DNA from: Bacteroidales bacterium
Lineage (GTDB): Bacteria; Bacteroidota; Bacteroidia; Bacteroidales; UBA932
Assembly (NCBI GenBank): GCA_017469745.1
Contig: JAFUFS010000019.1
Span: 1 to 39,786, forward strand
Length of the DNA stretch: 39,786 nucleotides
Direction of reading: 5' to 3'
Part shown: positions 24,705 through 33,928 of the stretch, piece by piece
Numbering within the stretch: position 1 is the first letter of the stretch
Layout of the letters: every line of letters starts with the position of its first letter
Notes under the pieces: model-generated
The model's input: only the letters and a program-made list of their open reading frames with translations
What the model was told of the DNA's origin: nothing
Database searches by the model: none
Position numbers and translations under genes: made by a program

Positions 24705-25933
24705 TGCTAATCGGCAAGGCAGCCTGCGGACTGCAATACGCTGTCAAGAGAAGCGGCAATGCCGTCGGCTATTGTTCGCTCACCATCAAGTGCGGAACCC
24801 GCGACGAAGGAAACTTCCACAGCGGGATCGCTCATTTTACGGAACACTCCATCTTCAAGGGAACCGAACACAAGAGTTCCAGGGTGATAAACGGCTACCT
24901 TGACCGTCTCGGAGGAGACCTCAACGCCTTCACGACCAAGGAGGAGATCGTCCTTCACGCCACTGTCCTGAAAGAGGACCTTGGCAAGGCTGCATCTCTT
25001 CTCCTCGAACTTGCGACCTGCCCGACCTTCCCTGAGGAAGAGATAGAGATAGAGAAAGGAGTAGTCATCGACGAGATCAATTCCTACAAGGACTCTCCTG
25101 CAGACGATGTCTACGACAAGTTCGAAGAGGCCCTGCTCGCAGGCCACCCCCTTGGAAGACCGATCCTGGGCACTGCCGCCAGCGTGAGAAAGATCACAAG
25201 CAAGGAGCTGAGGCAGTTCGTACAGGAAAGATTCACTCCCGGCAACATGGCTCTTGCCGTGGTTGCCGACGTAGACGAGAAAAAGATGGAGCAGGGCATC
25301 CTGAAACTTGCGGAAAAAGTCTTTGACGGCACCTGGAAGGTTTCGCCCGAAAGACTTCTGCAGGAGACCGGAAGGCCGGAAGCGTTCCACCGTACAGTCG
25401 AAAAGAGGAATCACGAGGTCAATGCCGTCATCGGAGGTCTCGCCCCCTCCCTCTATGACAAGGAAGAAAGATTCCCTGCCATACTGCTTGGGAATATCAT
25501 CGGCGGTCCCGCCTCCAATTCAAGGCTCAACGACCTCCTCCGGGAGAGGAACGGATGGGTATATGGTGCCGAGACTTCGTACACTCAGTATTCCGAGACC
25601 GGCGTGATGGCCATCTCGCTCGGCTGCGAAAGGGGCAACCTGGAAAAATGCCTGAAGGGAGTGGACAAGGTCATCCGCAAGATGCAGGACGAACGGCTCA
25701 GCGAAACTTCCCTCAAGGCAGCGAAGAAGCAGCTGCTCGGCCAGCTCGCCATCAGCTCCGACAACGGCGAGACCCAATGCCTCTCGATGGGAAAGAGCCT
25801 GGTTTCATTCGGAACGGTTTCAACCGATGCCCAGAACCGGGAAGTCATCGAAGCTATCACTCCGGAGAGGCTCCGCAAGGCGGCCGAGGATATCTTCAAC
25901 CCGGAAGCAACCTCCTCACTCATATTCCTTTAG
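24704..25933 (+). CDS. M16-family zinc peptidase
   Basis: M16 peptidases use an inverted zinc site, HxxEH, with a Glu about 76 residues later. Here it is HFTEH (His44, Glu47, His48) and Glu124 in VVIDEINSYKDSP. The 409 residues contain an active N-terminal M16 half (about 10-160) and a C-terminal half with AVVADVDEKKM and RNGWVYGAETSYTQYSETGV (R/Y pair). There is no signal peptide, so it may be cytoplasmic like the bacterial processing-peptidase types. The start overlaps the previous stop (TAATG). Confidence 0.92.
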   Translation: MLIGKAACGLQYAVKRSGNAVGYCSLTIKCGTRDEGNFHSGIAHFTEHSIFKGTEHKSSRVINGYLDRLGGDLNAFTTKEEIVLHATVLKEDLGKAASLLLELATCPTFPEEEIEIEKGVVIDEINSYKDSPADDVYDKFEEALLAGHPLGRPILGTAASVRKITSKELRQFVQERFTPGNMALAVVADVDEKKMEQGILKLAEKVFDGTWKVSPERLLQETGRPEAFHRTVEKRNHEVNAVIGGLAPSLYDKEERFPAILLGNIIGGPASNSRLNDLLRERNGWVYGAETSYTQYSETGVMAISLGCERGNLEKCLKGVDKVIRKMQDERLSETSLKAAKKQLLGQLAISSDNGETQCLSMGKSLVSFGTVSTDAQNREVIEAITPERLRKAAEDIFNPEATSSLIFL

Positions 25934-25954
25934 GCATAAAGTTTACATGAATAT

Positions 25955-27397
25955 ATGAACGCAAGAACCATCATCCTCGCGCTTGCAGCGGCAGCAGTTG
26001 CATCGGCATGCAAGAACGCTCCCGCCCCGGAACCTTATGGAGCAATCCCCTCTCCACAGCAGGTGGAATGGCAGAAGATGGAGATGAACATGTTCGCCCA
26101 TTTCGGCCCCAACACCTTCACCGGCAGGGAATGGGGACTCGGTACCGAGGCTGAAGATATCTTCAATCCCACCGACCTGGACTGCGGGCAGTGGGCTTCG
26201 ATCGCCAAGACAGCGGGCTTCAAGGGGATAATCATCACCGGCAAGCACCATGACGGTTTCTGCCTCTGGCCCAATCCGATGAGCACCCACACGGTCGCTT
26301 CCAGCCCATGGAAAGACGGCAAGGGCGATGTCCTGAAGGAACTATCTGAAGCCTGCGCGGGCGAAGGCCTCAAGTTCGGCGTCTACGTCTCCCCTTGGGA
26401 CAGGAATGATCCCCACTACGGGACTCCGGAATACAACGATGTCTATGTCAAGACCCTGGAGAGCGTCCACGACGGAAGGTACGGCGAGGTCTTCGAGCAA
26501 TGGTTCGACGGAGCCAACGGCGAAGGCCCTAACGGCAAGAAGCAGGTCTACGACTGGCCTCTCTTCCATCAGACCGTCCTGAAATACAGCCCCGACGCGA
26601 TAATGTTCAGCGATGTAGGTCCTGGCTGCCGCTGGGTCGGAAACGAGAGCGGAGTCGCCGGAAGGACAAACTGGAGTTTCCTCGACATCGAAGGATTCAC
26701 CCCCGGGGCAGGCGCTCCTCCCACCGACACCCTCAACTGCGGCAACGTCCACGGCCATTCATGGATTCCTGCCGAGACCGATGTCTCGATCAGGCCGGGA
26801 TGGTTCTGGAGAGAGAGTGAGAACGACAAGGTTAAATCCGTTGACAAACTGCTTGGAATCTATTACACAAGCGTCGGACGCAATTCCCTTCTCCTGCTGA
26901 ACGTCCCGCCGGACACCACCGGCCGGATTCATCCCGCCGACTCTGCAAGGCTCCTCGAATTCAAGGATGCCCTCGACAGGATATTCAAAGAGGATCTGGC
27001 AGAAGGGGCAAAGGCAACTGCCTCTTCATCAAGGGGCCGCAACTACAAGGCGCAGAACATCCTGAACGGTGGTTATGATGCCTTCTGGGCCGCACCTGAC
27101 GGGGTCTGCGACGCCACCCTTACCTTCAACCTCAACGGGAAGAAGACTTTCAACAGGGTCATGCTCCAGGAATATATTCCCCTCGGCCAGAGGGTCAGCT
27201 CCTTCACCGTAGAAGCCATGACGGAAGACGATAGCTGGAAGACGATCGCAGAAGAGACCACGATCGGTTACAAGAGAATCGTCCTTACTGAAAAGGTCAC
27301 CACGGACAAAGTCCGGGTGACCGTAAAAGCCTATGCCCCGCCCGTACTCAACGGATTCGGGCTGTTCATGGACACTACCTGTACTGTCCGACCTTGA
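25955..27397 (+). CDS. GH29 alpha-L-fucosidase, lipoprotein
   Basis: GH29 enzymes release terminal alpha-L-fucose from glycans. The 480 residues start with a lipoprotein signal ending AVASAC (Cys19). The GH29 barrel follows (about 35-340), with AHFGPNTFTGREWG, ITGKHHDGFCLWP and FEQWFDGANG, where Asp185 is the likely nucleophile. The C-terminal part (about 345-478) looks like an F5/8-type galactose-binding domain. After the Cys the residues are KNAPAPE, without the acidic run often linked to surface export, so it is probably a periplasmic lipoprotein. The 3' end overlaps the opposite-strand phosphatase gene by 23 bases. Confidence 0.92.
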   Translation: MNARTIILALAAAAVASACKNAPAPEPYGAIPSPQQVEWQKMEMNMFAHFGPNTFTGREWGLGTEAEDIFNPTDLDCGQWASIAKTAGFKGIIITGKHHDGFCLWPNPMSTHTVASSPWKDGKGDVLKELSEACAGEGLKFGVYVSPWDRNDPHYGTPEYNDVYVKTLESVHDGRYGEVFEQWFDGANGEGPNGKKQVYDWPLFHQTVLKYSPDAIMFSDVGPGCRWVGNESGVAGRTNWSFLDIEGFTPGAGAPPTDTLNCGNVHGHSWIPAETDVSIRPGWFWRESENDKVKSVDKLLGIYYTSVGRNSLLLLNVPPDTTGRIHPADSARLLEFKDALDRIFKEDLAEGAKATASSSRGRNYKAQNILNGGYDAFWAAPDGVCDATLTFNLNGKKTFNRVMLQEYIPLGQRVSSFTVEAMTEDDSWKTIAEETTIGYKRIVLTEKVTTDKVRVTVKAYAPPVLNGFGLFMDTTCTVRP

Positions 27398-28568
27398 ACT
27401 CCATCTTGCGCTGGAGCACGTGGTTCTCGTTGAAGAAGGTCAGTTTGATCTTCGAATTGTCCAAATCAGTGATCATCAATTCCCGGTTCTTGTTGCAGAC
27501 TACCGGGAATTTTGCATTGGTAGTACCGGGTTCATAGTACTTGTACTGGTGGATGTGGCCGCAGAGCATGAGGTCGATTCCAGCTTCGTTGAGCATGGGA
27601 ACGAATTTCTCCGCCACAACCTTGTTGCCGAACCAGCTGTTGGCATCCGGCTGGATGTGCGAGAACACTATCCTTACTTCCGACTCCTTGAAGTCCTTGC
27701 TTTCGAGGACTCCTTTCAGCCACTCAGCCTCCTTGTCCGTGTACCTGTCGGTCATGATCACTCCCAGGTTGCGGATGTCCCCGTCGTACTTGTCCTCACC
27801 TGAATCGAGGAAGATGAAGAAGAACTTGCCGTACTTATGGGTGTAGTAGGGCATGCCGCCTGGATTGCTGTGGAATTCGTGCCACTTGAGGGCGTCATTG
27901 CCACGGAACTCGTGGTTGCCGCGGGTGATCATGATAGGGGTGCAGTAGCCGAAAAGCTCCGAAGCCGAAGCCATGTAATGCTTGGGAATGTCCTCCGCAT
28001 GGTCGATAGCCGAAGTCATGTCGCCGTTGAAGACCACGAAGTCATATTTCTGCTCCAGGGCATCGCTCATCAGCATCCTGAACAGGGAGTCGCTCTCGTG
28101 CATGTCATTCACAGTGGCGAAATGCAGCTTGTCGTAATCGGCCGAAAGGGTCTTGCACCAGGTAGGATGGCTCTTAACGTCCAGACCGTAACCGGGAGTG
28201 AAGATTACCCCTGCCCTGTCGTACTGGGCTGTCACTCCTTCCATCATGATGCGGTAACGGTACTTCGTGCCGGGCTGGAGACCGTCCACCGTGACTTGGT
28301 GGATCTTGGTGATGGGACGGCGTCCCATGCCGCGCTCATCATAGAATCTCTTCCTTTCGCAGTTGTTCCAGTTGGTGCCGTCGTCTGGTGCTATCTCCAC
28401 CCAGGAGACAGCATCCATGTCTGTGGTCCAGATGACCGTAAAACTCGTAGATGTGACGTTCTGGAGGTAAGGGCCGCAGGACTCGTGAACTTTCACCAGA
28501 CCTTCCTGAGCCTGAACACCTAACAAGGAAAACAGAAGAAAAACAGAGATTAAAAACAATCGCTTCAT
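27375..28568 (-). CDS. Secreted purple-acid-phosphatase-like metallophosphoesterase
   Basis: The 397 residues carry a signal peptide (MKRLFLISVFLLFSLLGVQAQ) and an N-terminal fibronectin type III-like domain (about 30-125). A calcineurin-like domain follows with metal motifs FATVNDMHE, VFNGDMT, RGNHEFRG, FSHIQP and CGHIHQY. This layout is that of periplasmic purple acid phosphatase relatives, which cut phosphate esters; the substrate is unknown. It is divergent from susC, 159 bases apart, and convergent with the fucosidase, which it overlaps. A role in dephosphorylating glycans or phosphate recovery is an inference from location. Confidence 0.87.
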   Translation of the reverse strand: MKRLFLISVFLLFSLLGVQAQEGLVKVHESCGPYLQNVTSTSFTVIWTTDMDAVSWVEIAPDDGTNWNNCERKRFYDERGMGRRPITKIHQVTVDGLQPGTKYRYRIMMEGVTAQYDRAGVIFTPGYGLDVKSHPTWCKTLSADYDKLHFATVNDMHESDSLFRMLMSDALEQKYDFVVFNGDMTSAIDHAEDIPKHYMASASELFGYCTPIMITRGNHEFRGNDALKWHEFHSNPGGMPYYTHKYGKFFFIFLDSGEDKYDGDIRNLGVIMTDRYTDKEAEWLKGVLESKDFKESEVRIVFSHIQPDANSWFGNKVVAEKFVPMLNEAGIDLMLCGHIHQYKYYEPGTTNAKFPVVCNKNRELMITDLDNSKIKLTFFNENHVLQRKMEFKVGQYR

Positions 28569-28727
28569 GGTTAGTAACGTTTTTTTAGAATTACAATATA
28601 CGAATTTCTGCGTTTTTTAGAGACATGATGTGCAATAATCCCAAAAAACAATGTATATTCGTGTCTAGAATAACATAAAGAACGGATTTAGCCAATTTTA
28701 CAAACCATTTTTTACTTATCTACACTT
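28569..28727. other. AT-rich divergent intergenic region before susC
   Basis: 159 bases, much more AT-rich than its surroundings, between the divergent phosphatase and susC. It must hold both promoters. I see only near-matches to TAnnTTTG, for example TATATTCG at 28654-28661, so an alternative sigma factor or activator may be used. Confidence 0.4.
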
Positions 28728-31700
28728 ATGAACCAAAAATCCTTAAAGGCCGGATCGTGGATGAAGCATCTGCTCGCCGCTTTCCTGATTTTCGGAATGG
28801 CCTTCACGGGATTTGCCCAGAGAAACACGATCCGGGGAACCGTGGTCGATGAAGAGGGCAATCCTGTTGTCGGCGCGTTCGTAACTGTCCAGGGCGTCAG
28901 CGGTGGTACTTCCACCGACGTCGACGGACGTTATCAGATCGATGCTCCCGCCGGGAGCACTCTCGTGTTCTCTTTCATCGGATTCCGCACCCAGCAGGTT
29001 CCTGCCGGCAGCGCTGCCAACATCGTCCTGGTGCAGGACCGCACCAGCCTCGACGAGTCAGTCGTGGTCGCTTACGGTATCCAGAAGAAACGCGACATCG
29101 TCGGTGCAGTCGAGAATCTCTCTACAAAGGAGATTGAATCCCGTACCGGCAACACTATGAACATCTCCAGGGCTCTCCAGGGAACCATCCCCGGATTGAA
29201 CCTGAGCTTTTCTGATGGTAAGCCTAACCGTAACGCTACAGTCCAGATCCGTGGAACCGTCAACTCCATCGGTTCTGGCGGATCCGCCCTCGTGCTCATC
29301 GATGGTATCGAAGGCGACATGAACAGCGTCAACCCTGACGACATCGAGTCCGTGACTGTCCTGAAGGACGCCTCCTCGGCAGCCGTCTACGGTTCCCGCG
29401 GTACCTTCGGCGTCATCCTCCTCACCACCAAGAGCGGAGGAAACAGCCAGCCCAAGGTTACCTACAGCAACTCATTCAACATCTACACCCGCACAGTGAA
29501 GCCCCAGATGGTGACCAACGGTCTGGAATGGACAACTACATTCCTTGAGGGTTACCGTGCACGTACCGCTTCTGACCCTGCAAACATCAACAACGTGTTC
29601 GCATTCTCACGCCAGTGGTACGAGAACCTCAAGCAGTGGGATCAGGACAAGACCACTCCCAACTCCGATCGTTATGATGTCAACGCTGCCAACGGAAGGT
29701 GGCGCTACTACGGCAACACCAACTGGTACGACATAATATTCAAGGACTACACTTCCGGTCAGACTCACAACCTCACCGTCTCCGGCGGAAGCGACAAGGC
29801 CAACTACTTCATTTCCGGTAGGTTCTTCACCCAGGATGGTATCTACAATGCCGGAAACGAGAAGTACAACCAGTACAACGTCCGTGCAAAGGGATCCCTC
29901 AAGATCCGTCCCTGGCTCAGGCTCGACAACAACACCGACTTCACCAAGCGTGATTCACACCAGCCCCTTGCCTACACAGGTTATGGCGAGACCCCTGTGA
30001 ACATATTCCGTATGCTCAACCACCAGGGCTACCCGATGACCCTCGAGAAGAACCCTGACGGAACTTGGACCGAGGCTGCCGTCTACATCGGCTGGGCCGG
30101 TTTCAACGAGGGCAATTCCTGGAGGAAGGACAACATGTTCAACCTCAAGAACCTGAGCACCCTAACCATCGATCTCATCAAGGATGTCCTCGTGGCCCGC
30201 GCCAACTACGCATTCTACTATGAGAACGGTAACAGGAGCCAGGTGGTTGTTCCTTATTATTCAAAGAACGGTCCCAACCTCTCCGAGAGCTACCGTCCTT
30301 CCAACTCCAGGTACTCCGAGTTCCCTTGGACCAGGCAGCGCCAGACCGCTGATGCAACCCTTACCTTCACCCCGAACCTCGGCCCCAACAACGCCCTCAC
30401 AATCATGGGTGGTTGGAACATCGAGGACGTGGTCTACAAGAGGAACCACTTCACCCGTACCGAACTCCTTCTTTACGATCGCCCCAACTGGTCCCTCCTC
30501 AACGGTGAGGACATGACCCTGGCCGACGGCGGTTCATGGGATTCCGCTCTGAACGGTTTCTTCGGACGTCTCAGCTACAGCTACAAGGGCAAGTACCTCG
30601 CAGAGTTCAGCGGCCGTTACGACGGTAACTCCCGTTTCCCTTCAAATTCACGCTGGGGATTCTTCCCTTCAGCATCGTTCGGATGGCGCATCTCCGAGGA
30701 AGGCTTCCTCAAGAATGCCGACTGGCTTGACAACCTCAAGCTCCGCTTCTCCGCCGGTACTGCTGGAAACGGTCTGATCTCCAACGCCTACGCCTACATG
30801 TCCACGATGAGCGTGACCAAGTCCTCCGTCTTGAGCAATGGCAACACCTTCTCCAGGACAGCAGCTCCCTCTCCTATTCCTGACGGACTGACCTGGGAAA
30901 AGGCCACCACCTATGACCTCGGTCTCGACTTCGAAGCCCTCAACGGAAGGCTCAACTTCGTTGCCGACGTCTACCGCAAGGCTACCACTGACATGTACGT
31001 CTCCGGTGACGAGCTCCCTGCCGTCTACGGAAACAGCGCTCCTAAGGGCAACTACGCCGACATGGAGACCAACGGTTGGGAAGTCAGCCTCGGCTGGAGG
31101 AACTCCCATTCAGTTGGCGGGCACACCCTTTCCTACTCGATCAAGGGAATGGTCTATGACGCAATGAGCAAGATCACAAGGTACACTTCCAAGACCAACC
31201 TCCTCCCCACCAACTATGCTACCAACTATTATGAGGGCATGACCATCGGTGAGATCTGGGGACACAGGACTGACGGTTTCATCACCGAGGCCGACAAGGC
31301 TGCAGGAAACATTGTTCCTATGGTCTACACCAACAGCGCATGGAAGCAGAACGTGGGTGACCTCAAGTTCATCGACGAAGATGGTTCCGGCCGTGTCGAC
31401 TACGGCAACCGCACCCTCGACAACCACGGTGACCTCGTGAAGATAGGAAACACTACCCCTCGCTACAACTACAGCCTCAACATGAACGTCAACTGGAACG
31501 GCATCGGCCTCAGCATGATGTGGATGGGTGTAGGCAAACGCGACTGGTATCCTGCAAAGGAATCCGGTTGGTTCTGGGGCCAGTACGGACGTCCTTATTC
31601 GATGTCCATGCCTTGGCATAGCGAGCGTGCCGCCATCTATGACGACACTTCCACCAACCTTCTCTCCACCAACTACGATGCTTACTGGCCTCGTCTGGTC

Positions 31701-32042
31701 AGCTACTCCGCACAGGGAGCAAGCAACCCTTACTCCCAGCCCAACGACCACTTCCTCCAGAACGCAAGGTTCCTCCGTCTGAAGAACCTCACCCTGGACT
31801 ACACACTTCCGAAGAAGTGGGTCGATGCAATCAACTTCGAGAGCATCAAGTTCTACATCTCGGGTGACAACCTCTTCACCCTGACTCCTCTTAAGAAGCA
31901 CGCCAAGAACTTCGACCCTGAAGGAATCTATCCTGGCGATGCCGACTGGGCAACCAACAACGCCGGAGCTGACAACTACGGTGACGGTGACGGTTATCCC
32001 GTCATGAGGGTCTATTCTTTCGGTGTGAACATTACTTTCTAA
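28728..32042 (+). CDS. SusC/RagA-family TonB-linked outer membrane transporter
   Basis: SusC-type proteins import glycan fragments through the outer membrane using Ton energy. The 1104 residues have a signal peptide (to about residue 31, GFAQ), a carboxypeptidase-regulatory-like domain (about 34-105, IRGTVVDEEGNPVVGAFV), a plug domain (about 115-235, with DESVVVAYGIQKKRDIVGAV and GSRGTFGVILLTTK) and a long beta-barrel ending in YSFGVNITF with the terminal aromatic. There is no extra N-terminal signalling (STN) domain, so direct transport-linked sigma signalling is unlikely. It is followed after 3 bases by the SusD partner. The substrate is not readable from sequence. Confidence 0.95.
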   Translation: MNQKSLKAGSWMKHLLAAFLIFGMAFTGFAQRNTIRGTVVDEEGNPVVGAFVTVQGVSGGTSTDVDGRYQIDAPAGSTLVFSFIGFRTQQVPAGSAANIVLVQDRTSLDESVVVAYGIQKKRDIVGAVENLSTKEIESRTGNTMNISRALQGTIPGLNLSFSDGKPNRNATVQIRGTVNSIGSGGSALVLIDGIEGDMNSVNPDDIESVTVLKDASSAAVYGSRGTFGVILLTTKSGGNSQPKVTYSNSFNIYTRTVKPQMVTNGLEWTTTFLEGYRARTASDPANINNVFAFSRQWYENLKQWDQDKTTPNSDRYDVNAANGRWRYYGNTNWYDIIFKDYTSGQTHNLTVSGGSDKANYFISGRFFTQDGIYNAGNEKYNQYNVRAKGSLKIRPWLRLDNNTDFTKRDSHQPLAYTGYGETPVNIFRMLNHQGYPMTLEKNPDGTWTEAAVYIGWAGFNEGNSWRKDNMFNLKNLSTLTIDLIKDVLVARANYAFYYENGNRSQVVVPYYSKNGPNLSESYRPSNSRYSEFPWTRQRQTADATLTFTPNLGPNNALTIMGGWNIEDVVYKRNHFTRTELLLYDRPNWSLLNGEDMTLADGGSWDSALNGFFGRLSYSYKGKYLAEFSGRYDGNSRFPSNSRWGFFPSASFGWRISEEGFLKNADWLDNLKLRFSAGTAGNGLISNAYAYMSTMSVTKSSVLSNGNTFSRTAAPSPIPDGLTWEKATTYDLGLDFEALNGRLNFVADVYRKATTDMYVSGDELPAVYGNSAPKGNYADMETNGWEVSLGWRNSHSVGGHTLSYSIKGMVYDAMSKITRYTSKTNLLPTNYATNYYEGMTIGEIWGHRTDGFITEADKAAGNIVPMVYTNSAWKQNVGDLKFIDEDGSGRVDYGNRTLDNHGDLVKIGNTTPRYNYSLNMNVNWNGIGLSMMWMGVGKRDWYPAKESGWFWGQYGRPYSMSMPWHSERAAIYDDTSTNLLSTNYDAYWPRLVSYSAQGASNPYSQPNDHFLQNARFLRLKNLTLDYTLPKKWVDAINFESIKFYISGDNLFTLTPLKKHAKNFDPEGIYPGDADWATNNAGADNYGDGDGYPVMRVYSFGVNITF

Positions 32043-32045
32043 AGA

Positions 32046-33797
32046 ATGAAGATTATGAAAAAGATAGTTTTACTCGCATCGGCAATCTTGTTATTCGCTT
32101 CCTGCAACGATTTCCTCCAGAGGGATCCTGACGCACAGCTCAACTCGGAGACCTATTTCGCCAACGAGACTTCGCTTCAGACCTACATCAACGGCTTCAT
32201 CAACAGCTACACCCCTACCTCCGCACTTGCCCGTGAGGATGGTTCGGACATCATCGCCGTCACGAGGACTGCCTACTACATCGACGACTGGAATCCCAAT
32301 GTCCAGACCGGATGGAGCTCAAGCGACTGGAATGCCATCTACAACATCAACTACTTCCTGGTACATCTGAGGGATGTTCCCGGCCTTTCCGAAGCCACTT
32401 ACAATCACTATGAGGCTACCGGAAGGTTCTGGAGGGCTCTCCAGTACTGGAACAAGGTACGCACCTTCGGTGGCGTTCCCTACTATTTCGCTCCTATCGA
32501 CGCAGATGACGAGGAGATGCTCTACAAGCCCCGTGACAGCCGCGAGGTTACTATGCAATACATCCTTGACGACCTCAACTTCGCATGCGAGAATCTCTCT
32601 ACGGATTCAAAGTGGGTCAACAACGCCAACATCAGCAGGTACATCGCCCTGGCTATCAAGTCCAGGATCTGCCTCTTCGAGGGTACCTACCGCAAGTACC
32701 ACACAACCAATCCTGAGACTGGCAGCGCATGGGCAGCCAACGAGGCCAACAAGTACCTCACCGAGGCAGCTGATGCAGCACAGAAGCTGATGGCCACCGG
32801 CCGTTACAGCATCGCCACCGACTACCGCGGAATCTTCACCAAGGAAGCTCCCAGCTACACCGAGGGAATTTGGTTCCACCAGTACAACACGGCTGCAGCC
32901 CACACCCATGACCTGACCTGGTACTTTACCTCCGGTTCCATGGGCAGCAAGTGGAGCGGCGACCAGGACTTCATCCAGACCTACCTCAACATCGACGGAA
33001 CTCCCCACACCACCACAGAGGAGTGGGCCCAGGAATTCCAGAACAGGGACAAGCGTCTTGCCGCCACCTTCATGCCTCCGACCTACACCAAGAAGATCGC
33101 TGGTTCATCGGTTACCACCGCTCCTGATTTCGCTGTCACCTACACCGGTTACCAGCCTATCAAGTGGAACATCGACGACAACACCTACGACAACGCTTCC
33201 ATCTCCAACAACTCGGTTCCGATCATCCGCTACGGTGAGGTCCTACTGAACTATGCAGAGGCCAAGGCCGAACTAGGACAGTTCACCGAGGCAGACTGGA
33301 ACAACACCATCGCAATCCTCAGGAAGAACCATGGTGGAATCACCAACACCGCCTATCCGACGACTGCCGATCCCGCCCTCGCTGCCTACTACAAACTCAG
33401 CGATCCCATTCTCCTTGAGATCCGCCGCGAGCGTGCAATCGAACTTGTGTTCGAAGGCCACAGGGTCAACGACCTCATGCGTTGGGCAAGGGCTGACCTG
33501 ATCAACAAGCAGTGGTACGGTCTGTACATCCCTGCAGTCAACCAGTCCTATGACCTCAATGGTGACGGTACCATGGACATCAATGTCTACAACCAGGCCG
33601 ACGGCAACGGCGGCAGGGCCGGTACTCCGGTCATGATCAGCACCGCCAACGGCGGATGGACCCTCGAGAACGGTGACCACGGCAGGCTCATGTACAACCT
33701 CGCCCGTAACTTCACCGAGAAGAGGTACCTCCACCCTATCCCCGCATCTGCCATCGTTCTCAACCCGAACCTTGAGCAGAACGCTGCCTGGAAGTAA
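32046..33797 (+). CDS. SusD/RagB-family glycan-binding lipoprotein
   Basis: SusD-like proteins sit on the SusC lid and bind the glycan. The 583 residues begin with a lipoprotein signal ending LLFASC (Cys20), followed by NDFLQRDPD with acidic residues, which fits export to the cell surface. The helical RagB/SusD body includes YFLVHLRDVPGLSE, RFWRALQYWNKV, EVLLNYAEAKAELGQF and EIRRERAIELVFEGHRVNDLMRW, where the last is a strong family signature. Translation may start at the first ATG or at the in-frame ATG three codons later (MKKIVLL). A terminator follows. Confidence 0.95.
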   Translation: MKIMKKIVLLASAILLFASCNDFLQRDPDAQLNSETYFANETSLQTYINGFINSYTPTSALAREDGSDIIAVTRTAYYIDDWNPNVQTGWSSSDWNAIYNINYFLVHLRDVPGLSEATYNHYEATGRFWRALQYWNKVRTFGGVPYYFAPIDADDEEMLYKPRDSREVTMQYILDDLNFACENLSTDSKWVNNANISRYIALAIKSRICLFEGTYRKYHTTNPETGSAWAANEANKYLTEAADAAQKLMATGRYSIATDYRGIFTKEAPSYTEGIWFHQYNTAAAHTHDLTWYFTSGSMGSKWSGDQDFIQTYLNIDGTPHTTTEEWAQEFQNRDKRLAATFMPPTYTKKIAGSSVTTAPDFAVTYTGYQPIKWNIDDNTYDNASISNNSVPIIRYGEVLLNYAEAKAELGQFTEADWNNTIAILRKNHGGITNTAYPTTADPALAAYYKLSDPILLEIRRERAIELVFEGHRVNDLMRWARADLINKQWYGLYIPAVNQSYDLNGDGTMDINVYNQADGNGGRAGTPVMISTANGGWTLENGDHGRLMYNLARNFTEKRYLHPIPASAIVLNPNLEQNAAWK

Positions 33798-33819
33798 TCC
33801 ACGCGATGAACATCTTACC

Positions 33820-33851
33820 GAGGGCTGGCCGTCAGGCCGGCCCTCTTTTTT
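33820..33851 (+). terminator. Intrinsic terminator of the susC-susD operon
   Basis: GAGGGCTGGCC (33820-33830) pairs with GGCCGGCCCTC (33835-33845) with one G-T wobble and loop GTCA, followed by six Ts. Confidence 0.9.
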
Positions 33852-33888
33852 GTCGGCTCACCTATTTTCGAATATTGGGATATTTTAC

Positions 33889-33896
33889 TAATTTTG
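33889..33896 (+). promoter_or_regulatory. Candidate -7 box TAATTTTG for the GH109 gene
   Basis: Perfect TAnnTTTG 32 bases before the ATG at 33929. A TTTCG sequence at 33866-33870, about 18 bases upstream, could be an imperfect -33 element. It follows the susCD terminator, so the GH109 gene probably has its own transcript. Confidence 0.5.
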
Positions 33897-33928
33897 AAAA
33901 GTACGACAAACCAACACAAATCATAATC

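Noticed and set aside
28720..33797. Signs that the SusCD region was acquired by recent transfer.
   Set aside because: Codon choice (frequent AAG, CTC, AGG, GAC) looks like that of the surrounding housekeeping genes, and there are no integrase, transposase or tRNA-end features.
33806..33928. Upstream ATG extension of the GH109 gene.
   Set aside because: It would run through the susCD terminator and the promoter box and would hide the clear lipoprotein signal that begins at 33929.
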